Assembly: GCA_018901625.1 (NCBI GenBank)
Contig: JAHIEM010000099.1
Span: 1 to 6,647 of the forward strand
DNA length: 6,647 nt
Reading direction: 5' to 3'
From: Nanobdellota archaeon
GTDB taxonomy: Archaea > Nanobdellota > Nanobdellia > Pacearchaeales > GW2011-AR1
Under the pieces are notes generated by a model that was not told the origin of the DNA, did no database searches, and saw only the letters and a program-made list of their open reading frames with translations. Of this stretch, positions 1 to 4,691 are shown piece by piece; position 1 is the stretch's first letter; every line of letters starts with the position of its first letter. The position numbers were made by a program, and so were the translations under genes.

Positions 1-382
1 CATTTGAGATGTCTTGGGATACTGTTCGGATAGTACACTCTTTTTCATTCTGTTCTGCAATAACAAATCCTATGAATGCGTTCTTGATTATCTCTCCTAT
101 TGTTTTTACAGCAGAGAGATTGTCGTATTTTATTTTTATTATGTCACATCCCATTTTATACAAGCTCGCAAGATACCATCCAGTTGTCCTGTTGTTTAAA
201 TTGCTTATGTCAATCTCTATCTTTTTCTCTTCTTTTTTTCCTCTTCCTCCAATTACCAGCTCGCTTCCTCTCTCTTCCACATCTATCTCATCGCCTTTCT
301 TTATGCCCTGCTGCTTTACCCATTTTGAGGGTAAACTAACCACGATTGTCTGTTTTGCGAGCTGGATTGCTTTTCTTTTCAT
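1..382 (-). CDS. AbrB/SpoVT-domain regulator, PhoU-like, partial (C-terminus outside the window)
   Basis: The minus-strand frame opens with an ATG at 382-380 and stays open to the left edge, giving 127 codons of a longer gene. The N-terminus begins MKRKAIQLAKQTIVVSLP and continues with a Ser-Lys-Trp, then a Gly-x-x-x-Gly-Asp-Glu-Ile turn at residues 27-33. This is the swapped-hairpin AbrB/MazE DNA-binding fold. From about residue 60 the sequence (DISNLNNRTTGWYLASLYKMG) turns helical, as in archaeal proteins that join AbrB to PhoU helices and are annotated as phosphate uptake regulators. Those are usually about 300 residues or more, so most of the protein is missing here. The start is supported by a TATA box centred 25.5 bp upstream (leaderless). 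The AbrB domain is clear; the PhoU assignment rests on this partial helical region and the known architecture. It is divergent from the cassette starting at 492 and may bind the shared intergenic operator. Confidence 0.8.
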   Translation of the reverse strand, partial: MKRKAIQLAKQTIVVSLPSKWVKQQGIKKGDEIDVEERGSELVIGGRGKKEEKKIEIDISNLNNRTTGWYLASLYKMGCDIIKIKYDNLSAVKTIGEIIKNAFIGFVIAEQNEKECTIRTVSQDISN

Positions 383-403
383 AAATTAGTAAATTAGAAG
401 GAA

Positions 404-411
404 TATATAAA
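404..411 (-). promoter_or_regulatory. TATA box of the left-edge AbrB gene
   Basis: Read on the minus strand this is TTTATATA. Its centre (407.5) lies 25.5 bp before the A of the ATG at 382, so transcription should start at or next to the start codon. The same distance recurs at the other promoters in the window. Confidence 0.65.
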
Positions 412-423
412 TTTATCTGTTTT

Positions 424-456
424 TATATACTATAAGGTAGTATATATACTTTAAGG
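424..456. promoter_or_regulatory. Candidate operator between divergent promoters: inverted plus direct repeats
   Basis: TATATACTA (424-432) and TAGTATATA (438-446) form a perfect 9-bp inverted repeat with a 5-bp spacer. The 14-mer TATATACTATAAGG (424-437) recurs at 443-456 with one mismatch, giving a 19-bp period, close to two helical turns. The repeats sit between the minus-strand TATA box (404-411) and the plus-strand TATA box (462-470), and the second copy reaches the BRE side of the plus promoter. A regulator bound here could control both directions. The AbrB-domain protein encoded to the left is the obvious candidate, as autoregulation from an adjacent site is common in that family, but nothing in the sequence proves the partner. 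Confidence 0.5.
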
Positions 457-470
457 AAAAGATATATAAA
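457..470 (+). promoter_or_regulatory. BRE/TATA promoter of the 492-2938 cassette
   Basis: A purine-rich stretch (AAAAG) precedes ATATATAAA. The TATA centre at about 466 is 26 bp upstream of the ATG at 492, which predicts a leaderless first gene. No other convincing promoter is seen before 2938. Confidence 0.65.
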
Positions 471-491
471 CTTTCTGTAGTTAGTCTTTTT

Positions 492-812
492 ATGAAAAGT
501 AAAGTTTTGCTTGGAATCTTGTCATTTGGGATTCTTTTTCTTGTTTTAGTCAGTTCTATTGAAGGTGTAACTGCTGTTAGTTTCAGCAAGGGGGATCTTG
601 TTAAGGTTATCAATGCAGGAAGTATAGGTCTTGCGGTGAGAGGTCCGACTGCTTGCAGTCCATCTTTGCAAAAGGCAAGATATGATGGTTACACTGGGTA
701 TGTAATGGACGGGCCAGATAGCAGTTGTGGGGACGGGTATACTCGTTGGAAAATACACTGGGATATTGATAGTGTTGAGGGTTGGACTATTGATACTTAT
801 GGAGGCAACTGA
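492..812 (+). CDS. Small secreted or membrane-anchored SH3-like protein
   Basis: 106 aa. Residues 5-20 are a strongly hydrophobic stretch after two lysines, and V26-T27-A28 is a plausible signal-peptidase site. The protein is therefore probably exported or anchored by its N-terminus. The remaining ~78 residues read as a bacterial-SH3-like beta barrel: GDLVKVINA near 34-42, an AVRGP turn at 48-52, Gly-Tyr-x-Gly-Tyr-Val-x-Asp-Gly-Pro at 66-75, Asp-Gly-Tyr-Thr-Arg-Trp-Lys-Ile at 81-88 and Gly-Trp at 97-98. This is the pattern of SH3 domains on extracellular peptidases and cell-wall proteins. C55 and C79 could form a disulfide outside the cell. Function is unknown; a ligand- or surface-binding role is inference. 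It is the first gene of a four-gene plus-strand run. Its last codons contain the GGAGG (801-805) that serves the next gene, so the two are probably translated from one message. Confidence 0.72.
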   Translation: MKSKVLLGILSFGILFLVLVSSIEGVTAVSFSKGDLVKVINAGSIGLAVRGPTACSPSLQKARYDGYTGYVMDGPDSSCGDGYTRWKIHWDIDSVEGWTIDTYGGN

Positions 813-815
813 AAA

Positions 816-1238
816 ATGGTACGAGCATTAGTTGTTGAGGACCATGATAAATGGCAAAAGTTTCATAAAAATTGTCTAGAATCTATTTTAGGAAAAGGAA
901 GTGTAGATATTGCAAATAATTACGAGGATGCTATCTCTATGTTAAATCAAGATTATGGGGTGTATATCATAGATGGGCAATTTCTCAGATGTCCTGATGG
1001 TGACCTACAGGTATTGGGAATTCAATTAGCCAAAGAAATTGGAAAGAAAGAAGGTAGTTATGATAAAATTGTAATGGTAAGCAGCAGCGAGGATAGTTTA
1101 TCCAGAGCGCAAAGACTAGGAATAACCCAAGTTTATAATAAATTTTCTCTAAATGCTGACGAAAATGAAGTTGGTGTTTTTTCACGAGATTTGAGGGCTT
1201 TTTTATTAGATACTGAAGCTACTTTATGTGCGGGTTAA
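816..1238 (+). CDS. Stand-alone response-regulator receiver (REC) domain protein
   Basis: 140 aa, essentially one receiver domain. The family signatures are in place: the first strand RALVVEDHD with the acidic pair E8-D9, the strand YGVYIID with the phosphoacceptor D53, the strand KIVMVSSSED with the switch Ser at 89, and the conserved Lys109 in VYNKF. There is no DNA-binding or enzymatic output domain, only a short tail after about residue 125. By family knowledge such CheY/Spo0F-like proteins are phosphorylated by a histidine kinase and act through a protein partner. No kinase is in the window. The gene starts 3 nt after the stop of the SH3-like gene with GGAGG ten bases upstream, and it ends 6 nt before the radical-SAM-like gene. 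Its target may therefore be one of the cassette products; this last point is inference. Confidence 0.85.
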   Translation: MVRALVVEDHDKWQKFHKNCLESILGKGSVDIANNYEDAISMLNQDYGVYIIDGQFLRCPDGDLQVLGIQLAKEIGKKEGSYDKIVMVSSSEDSLSRAQRLGITQVYNKFSLNADENEVGVFSRDLRAFLLDTEATLCAG

Positions 1239-1244
1239 ATTAAG

Positions 1245-2348
1245 ATGATAGACAAAAATTTTGAAGCAACCAAAAGCAGACATTCAGATATATCTGATTT
1301 GGAATTACATTTTTATAACATGAAATATCGGGGAATAAATGACTCTGTAATGGAGTCTGGAGGTGATAGACCAATTTTTTATCTTTTTGATGACAAAAAT
1401 TTTGGGTTGATTTCGTTTATGCTTTCTGAAGATTCTCCTTATAGGATACATAAAGACCGGATACTGTTTAATGATGAAGAATTAAATTTCAGGAATATTC
1501 TTTTTACTCGTTTAGGAAATACATTGCCGTATTATTATTTTAGAGGACCTCATGGAATGTTTCCAAGTTTGCAGGATAGTAAAATTCTTAATGTAAATTT
1601 TAATCCTAAATGCGGCGGATGTGACTTTTGTTTTTACGTATACAGGACTAAACAACTAGAAAATATCACTCCCCAACAAGGTTTTAAAAAAATTGAAGCA
1701 GAAACAGGATTAAATGAACTTAGCTGCCTGGATGAGATAGCTATTGTTACTGGGAGATTTGAATCTGAGGATATGTTAAAAGTTCACATTTTGGATGTAA
1801 TCAATCAGGCAGAAGAAAGAGGATTTGATGGAAGAATTTTTTATATTGGATCACAGTTGGTGACTCCTAGTTGTATAGGGGAAATTTCAAAGAGATTAAA
1901 AAATGATTCAGATAGGTTCAGGTGTGCTTATACTATTGAACGATTCTTTGATAGAAGTTCTATCATGCATGGATCTAAAGGAAAGAAAGATTATCCCGAG
2001 ATATTAAGTGATATGAAAAATCTTAAGAATCTTGGCGTAGGCAAATTAGAGTATACTTATCTTGTAGGTATTGAGGACTTTGATGAATTTAAACAAGGTG
2101 CTGAGGAATTAGTTCATATCGCTATACCTCATATCTCTATTCTGAGAAAGACAGGTCGAAATGCAAATCAATTAACATTGTCAAGGGATTATGTTGAAGG
2201 CGGGCCTGATTATATCTGCCAGATAAGAAAACATTATGAGGATTTATACGGTGGCAAGATTATAGGAAATAATTTTGCGAATCTATGGCTTTTTCCGATT
2301 AGTGACTTTAATTTTTCATCTTATTTAAATCGCTTATCTTCAGTTTGA
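1245..2348 (+). CDS. Radical-SAM-like protein with CX2CX2C cysteine motif
   Basis: 367 aa. C123, C126 and C129 lie in NPKCGGCDFCFY, the place and flavour of the [4Fe-4S] loop of radical SAM enzymes (the aromatic before the last Cys is typical). The first spacing is two residues instead of the canonical three. Downstream come features of the partial TIM barrel: EIAIVTGRFESE (164-175) in the position of the SAM-contacting Gly-rich strand, GRIFYIGSQL (196-205), AYTIERFFDR (228-237) and a Gly-Lys-Leu-Glu-Tyr strand followed by LVGIEDF. Residues 1-110 are an extra N-terminal region I do not recognise. There is no obvious SPASM-type cysteine cluster at the C-terminus; other cysteines (161, 210, 227 and one near 324) are scattered. 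If active it would cleave SAM reductively and carry out radical chemistry on an unknown substrate. The ribosome site is weak (GCGGG at 1230-1234). It lies in the middle of the cassette, directly before the CCYVTTAC protein, its most likely partner or substrate. Confidence 0.72.
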   Translation: MIDKNFEATKSRHSDISDLELHFYNMKYRGINDSVMESGGDRPIFYLFDDKNFGLISFMLSEDSPYRIHKDRILFNDEELNFRNILFTRLGNTLPYYYFRGPHGMFPSLQDSKILNVNFNPKCGGCDFCFYVYRTKQLENITPQQGFKKIEAETGLNELSCLDEIAIVTGRFESEDMLKVHILDVINQAEERGFDGRIFYIGSQLVTPSCIGEISKRLKNDSDRFRCAYTIERFFDRSSIMHGSKGKKDYPEILSDMKNLKNLGVGKLEYTYLVGIEDFDEFKQGAEELVHIAIPHISILRKTGRNANQLTLSRDYVEGGPDYICQIRKHYEDLYGGKIIGNNFANLWLFPISDFNFSSYLNRLSSV

Positions 2349-2362
2349 AATTCAATAATTGT

Positions 2363-2370
2363 AAGGGGGT
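2363..2370 (+). promoter_or_regulatory. Ribosome binding site that sets the start at 2381
   Basis: AAGGGGGT matches the ideal AAGGAGGT at 7 of 8 bases and lies 10 nt before the ATG at 2381, the same spacing as the sites before 816 and 3615. The ATG at 2373 is out of frame and only 2 nt away. A TTG at 2345 is in frame but has no site of its own. Confidence 0.75.
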
Positions 2371-2380
2371 AAATGAAAAA

Positions 2381-2938
2381 ATGGGAAACTATAAAACAAC
2401 AAACACTACGGGTGCATCAGATGTTTTATTTGGGATACGCACATCTAAGGCAGAAGATCGTCGTACTGGAGAAGCTGGAAGGGGAGCAGGATTTACACAA
2501 GATGAAGCTGACAAAAGTGCATTTAGTCATCTTAAAGGAGCAGATCCTAATGATTCTCGTTATGAGGGGGGCGATAGTGGCGAAGGTTCTGGAGGAAGTT
2601 CGGGAGGAGATTCTGGAGGAAGCTGCTGTTATGTAACAACTGCATGTTTAGACGCACTGGGTTTGCCGAGAGATTCGCTGGAAATGAGAGCAATGAAAAC
2701 TCTCACAAGAGAGCATATACTCAAATCCTTTAGTGGAAAGAGAGATTATGTTTTGTACGGAAGAAAAGGACCTTTAATTGTTCAGGCAATAGGAGCAAGA
2801 GAAGATTCTCAAGGAATCTGGAAACGGATTTATGAAAAATTGCAAGATGTAACTTCTAGTGTTTTGTCTAGTAACTATGAGAGAGGTCATCAACTGTATA
2901 AAGAGTTAATCTTAGGACTAGAGGCGCAATTTGTCTGA
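2381..2938 (+). CDS. Protein with Gly/Ser/Asp-rich linker and CCYVTTAC motif (CFI-box-like C-terminal region)
   Basis: 185 aa with three parts. Residues 1-60 are polar and include Gly-x-Gly-Phe-Thr-Gln-x-Glu-Ala-Asp at 35-44. Residues 63-81 are almost only Gly, Ser, Asp and Glu, a flexible linker. At 82-89 comes CCYVTTAC, then LDALGLPRDSLEMRAMKTL and Arg-Glu-His-Ile-Leu. The C-terminal third has Gly-Pro-Leu-Ile-Val near 132-136, an IWKRIYEKL helix, and Tyr-Glu-Arg-Gly-His-x-Leu-Tyr near the end. From memory this resembles widespread uncharacterised proteins whose domain opens with C(F/Y)(I/L/V)TTAC, then a GL..D..E.x.LR..RD..L segment, a Y..GP.IV stretch and a W..IY helix. The 'CFI-box' models describe the opening motif. 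No signal peptide or membrane segment is visible, so it is probably cytoplasmic. It is last in the cassette and follows the radical-SAM-like gene by 32 nt. The three cysteines at 82, 83 and 89 invite a metal-binding, redox or modification role, but no function is established. Confidence 0.65.
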   Translation: MGNYKTTNTTGASDVLFGIRTSKAEDRRTGEAGRGAGFTQDEADKSAFSHLKGADPNDSRYEGGDSGEGSGGSSGGDSGGSCCYVTTACLDALGLPRDSLEMRAMKTLTREHILKSFSGKRDYVLYGRKGPLIVQAIGAREDSQGIWKRIYEKLQDVTSSVLSSNYERGHQLYKELILGLEAQFV

Positions 2939-2950
2939 TAATACAATTTA

Positions 2951-2972
2951 TTCTTTTTTTCTTTTTTTCTTT
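2951..2972 (+). terminator. T-rich terminator of the 492-2938 cassette
   Basis: A 22-base run containing only T and three C residues begins 12 nt after the stop codon. Oligo-T on the coding strand without an upstream hairpin is the usual intrinsic termination signal for archaeal RNA polymerase. Confidence 0.65.
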
Positions 2973-2992
2973 GGTTCAATCTCGCTTGAACC
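2973..2992. repeat. 20-bp palindrome just upstream of the wHTH promoter
   Basis: GGTTCAA (2973-2979) and TTGAACC (2986-2992) form a perfect 7-bp inverted repeat around a 6-bp centre. It ends 10 bp before the TATA box at 3003. That is a natural operator position for the winged-helix regulator encoded downstream, which would bind as a dimer. It also directly follows the T-tract, so it could instead belong to the termination region, though a hairpin after the T-tract is the wrong order for a bacterial-type terminator. Confidence 0.5.
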
Positions 2993-3002
2993 TATCAAAC
3001 TG

Positions 3003-3010
3003 TTTATAAA
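3003..3010 (+). promoter_or_regulatory. TATA box of the wHTH-SIMPL operon
   Basis: TTTATAAA is centred at 3006.5, which is 25.5 bp before the ATG at 3032. This supports a leaderless start at 3032 rather than at the in-frame ATG at 3023. Confidence 0.65.
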
Positions 3011-3031
3011 TCTCAATTATCTATGTTTTTT

Positions 3032-3613
3032 ATGAATAATAAATACGTGCTGGTTTCATTTGATGATGAGAGAATGAAGAGCATTTCTGAGGTTTTAGGA
3101 AATGCGTCGTGCAAGAAGATTTTGAACTTGCTGGCTGAGAGGAACTCATCTGAAACTGATATTTCTCGCGAGTTGGGAATGCCTCTGAATACAGTTGGGT
3201 ATAATGTTAAAAAATTAGTTGAAGCTGGGCTGATTGAGAGAGCAGAACATTTCTGGAGTGTGAAGGGGAAGAAGATACCTGTTTATAGAGTTTCTCAGAA
3301 ATCAATTGTTATTTCTCCTAGGCAGAAAACAAAAACTGCACTAAAATTGCTTCCTGTTCTGATAGTTTCTGGAATAGCAGCTCTACTGATAAGGTTCTTT
3401 AGTTTTTCTGAAAAAGCGATGTTATCTGTTAATGACAAGGTTGCGGGGGCGAGTTTAGAATCTGCTCCTTCTGCTGGTGTTAATTTGGCAAGTTATTCTT
3501 TATGGGACAAGATAATTTCCCTGCCTGCTTGGGAGTGGTTTTTAGCTGGGGCTTTATTCTCTTTGATTGTTTATTTTGTTTTTAGTCTAATAGCTGAAAG
3601 GAGGAAATTTTAG
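3032..3613 (+). CDS. Membrane-anchored winged helix-turn-helix transcriptional regulator
   Basis: 193 aa from the preferred start (196 from the ATG at 3023). Residues about 15-90 are an ArsR-like winged helix: NASCKKILNLLAE as the first helix, ETDISRELGMPLNTVGYNVKKL (41-62) as the helix-turn-helix, EAGLIER, and a wing around FWSVKGKKIPVYRV (74-87). Two hydrophobic segments follow, about 104-123 and 165-187, with a Ser/Ala-rich loop of ~40 residues that would lie outside the cell if the DNA-binding part is cytoplasmic. The chain ends in the basic ERRKF. Such one-component regulators can sense an envelope signal and act on DNA from the membrane. The SIMPL gene starts one base after its stop, with AAAGGAGG (3597-3604) inside its last codons, so the pair is co-translated. 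The signal and target genes are unknown; the palindrome at 2973-2992 is a candidate self-operator. Confidence 0.82.
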   Translation: MNNKYVLVSFDDERMKSISEVLGNASCKKILNLLAERNSSETDISRELGMPLNTVGYNVKKLVEAGLIERAEHFWSVKGKKIPVYRVSQKSIVISPRQKTKTALKLLPVLIVSGIAALLIRFFSFSEKAMLSVNDKVAGASLESAPSAGVNLASYSLWDKIISLPAWEWFLAGALFSLIVYFVFSLIAERRKF

Positions 3614-3614
3614 A

Positions 3615-4355
3615 ATGGAAAAATCAGTTCAAATAACTTTGATAATTGCTGCTGCTATAATCATAGTTGCGCTTATTGGGGTATACTCCTTTTTCCAGGT
3701 TATGCCTGTAACTAGGAATACTGTGAATGTTCAGGGAACTAGCCAGGTTAAGGCTGTTCCTGACTTAGTTAGTTTGTATTTCTCTGTGCAGACTCAAGGA
3801 ACTAGCAGCCAGGAAGCTAATGATAAGAACTCGGAGATTGTTGATAATGTTATTACTAACTTAGTCAAGCTGGGATTTGAGAGAAAGGAGATAACTACTG
3901 AAGGATTTAATGTTTATCCTGATTATTCCTGGAGCAGTGGGCAACAGAAACTTATTGGATATAAAGCATCTCATAATATCAAGCTAGAGATGTCAACTTC
4001 TAGAACTGATAAAATCGGTGGAGCTATTGATGCTGGCGTAGATGCAGGGGCATTAGTAAGATATATTAATTTTGAGTTGAGTGTTGAAAAACAAAATGAG
4101 TATAAGGCTCTTGCTTTGAAACAAGCTTCAGAAGATGCGAGAATAAAAGCTGAATCTGTTGCTAGTGGATTAGGAAAGAGAGTTGGAAGCTTGGTTTCAG
4201 TATCTGTGTCAGATTTTGGATATTCTCCTTGGGCTCTATATAGCAATGATGCTATGGTTTCAGGAGCAGCAGAGGCAAAATCAGCAACTACAAGCATACA
4301 GCCTGGAGAAAAAGACATAAACGCAAATGTTCAGGCAGTTTTCAGCCTCAAGTGA
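3615..4355 (+). CDS. SIMPL (DUF541) domain protein, membrane-anchored, extracytoplasmic
   Basis: 246 aa. Residues 7-27 are a single hydrophobic helix after a short charged N-terminus, placing the rest outside the membrane. The remainder matches the SIMPL/DUF541 family (YggE-like): VNVQGTSQVKAVPDLVSL at about 37-54, a helix with QEANDKNSEIVDNVITNL, then KEITTEGFNVYPDY leading to Gly-Tyr-Lys-Ala, and ALKQASEDARIKAESVASGLGKRVG before VSVSD. Length is typical. E. coli YggE is linked to oxidative stress defence and other members to signalling complexes; the molecular activity of the family is not settled. GGAGG lies 10 nt before the start. The single-base gap from the membrane wHTH gene suggests the two products work together, with the SIMPL protein perhaps interacting with the regulator's external loop. 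That interaction is inference. Confidence 0.88.
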   Translation: MEKSVQITLIIAAAIIIVALIGVYSFFQVMPVTRNTVNVQGTSQVKAVPDLVSLYFSVQTQGTSSQEANDKNSEIVDNVITNLVKLGFERKEITTEGFNVYPDYSWSSGQQKLIGYKASHNIKLEMSTSRTDKIGGAIDAGVDAGALVRYINFELSVEKQNEYKALALKQASEDARIKAESVASGLGKRVGSLVSVSVSDFGYSPWALYSNDAMVSGAAEAKSATTSIQPGEKDINANVQAVFSLK

Positions 4356-4391
4356 AAGACATAAATTTTTATTAATTTTTGTATGTCTTTC
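4354..4391 (+). terminator. Hairpin with AT-rich loop overlapping the SIMPL stop codon, probable terminator
   Basis: GAAAGACATA (4354-4363) and TATGTCTTTC (4382-4391) are a perfect 10-bp inverted repeat around an 18-nt loop made mostly of T (two T5 runs). The left arm begins within the TGA stop. The T-runs fit archaeal termination and the stem could protect the 3' end of the message. It borders the structured element at 4397, so it might instead be part of that element's insertion context. Confidence 0.45.
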
Positions 4392-4399
4392 CCAGGATG

Positions 4400-4419
4400 T
4401 CAAAATCGTAAGATTTTGA
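4400..4419 (+). repeat. 8-bp hairpin with GTAA (GNRA) tetraloop at the left end of the structured element
   Basis: TCAAAATC (4400-4407) and GATTTTGA (4412-4419) pair perfectly around GTAA. GUAA is a GNRA tetraloop closed here by C-G, a stable RNA motif. The right arm is shared with the long-range helix (4414-4431 with 4629-4646), so the two folds exclude each other. Confidence 0.6.
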
Positions 4420-4581
4420 GCACTGTCAGAACCTCAAAGTCGCAAACGAGTTAGTTTCAGCGTCATTTGCTATGAGATAATTTTTTACTATTTCTTTTAT
4501 TTTTTATTTTTATTTAGTTAGTCTAAAGAAAACCTACTGAACGTGCAAATATAACAATTCACCTATAATCCTATTTAGACT

Positions 4582-4634
4582 TCAAAAATCCTTGACCCTC
4601 CTTGTTTGAACATGGAGTTGCGTTGGATTTTTGA
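4582..4634 (+). repeat. Long stem with inner hairpin in the structured element
   Basis: TCAAAAATCC (4582-4591) and GGATTTTTGA (4625-4634) are a perfect 10-bp inverted repeat. Inside, CTCC (4598-4601) pairs with GGAG (4614-4617) and continues past one T-T mismatch through 4603-4605 with 4610-4612. The arms begin like those of the left hairpin (TCAAAA) and the right structure (TCAAGAA), suggesting related repeats. A second 8-bp repeat, AGTCTAAA (4520-4527) with TTTAGACT (4574-4581), abuts it on the left. Confidence 0.55.
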
Positions 4635-4640
4635 CAGTGT

Positions 4641-4691
4641 TCAAGAACCGCACGGCGTTTCACGCCTTGGACTTCAGTCCACGGTTCTTGA
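4641..4691 (+). repeat. Compact three-way-junction structure at the right end of the structured element
   Basis: The outer stem TCAAGAACCG (4641-4650) with CGGTTCTTGA (4682-4691) is 10 bp and perfect. It encloses two perfect hairpins: GGCGT/ACGCC (4654-4658, 4662-4666, loop TTC) and TGGAC/GTCCA (4668-4672, 4677-4681, loop TTCA). Only four bases (4651-4653, 4667) are unpaired at the junction. The inner hairpins are GC-rich in an AT-rich neighbourhood. A hairpin with a CTTCAG-like tip recalls ends and guide RNAs of IS200/IS605-group elements; this comparison is from memory. Confidence 0.65.

Noticed and set aside
9..389. Plus-strand reading frames over the left edge (126, 61 and 79 residues)
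   Set aside because: They are shadows of the minus-strand AbrB-domain gene, which has a recognisable fold and its own promoter; the plus-strand translations are low-complexity Ser/Phe/Leu-rich.
413..758. Minus-strand reading frames at 413-613 and 546-758
   Set aside because: They cross the divergent promoter or lie antisense to the SH3-like gene, with no recognisable motif or ribosome site.
985..1185. Minus-strand frame antisense to the receiver gene
   Set aside because: The receiver gene has all family motifs on the other strand; this is a shadow.
2345..2380. TTG start at 2345 for the CCYVTTAC gene, overlapping the radical-SAM-like stop
   Set aside because: No ribosome site precedes it within the radical-SAM-like gene, while AAGGGGGT sets the ATG at 2381.
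2373..2636. Overlapping plus-strand frame of 87 residues starting at ATG 2373
   Set aside because: The ribosome site is only 2 nt from this ATG but 10 nt from the ATG at 2381, and the translation shows no family features.
2973..2992. tRNA T-arm, because GGTTCAA resembles the T-loop motif
   Set aside because: There is no acceptor stem, D-arm or anticodon arm around it, and the stem encloses a different loop.
3971..4318. Minus-strand frame of 115 residues antisense to the SIMPL gene
   Set aside because: The SIMPL domain is clear on the plus strand; the antisense frame is a composition by-product.
4441..4550. C/D-box small RNA (TATGAGA and ACTGA look slightly like C and D boxes)
   Set aside because: The C box deviates from RTGATGA at key bases and there is no matching D'/C' pair.
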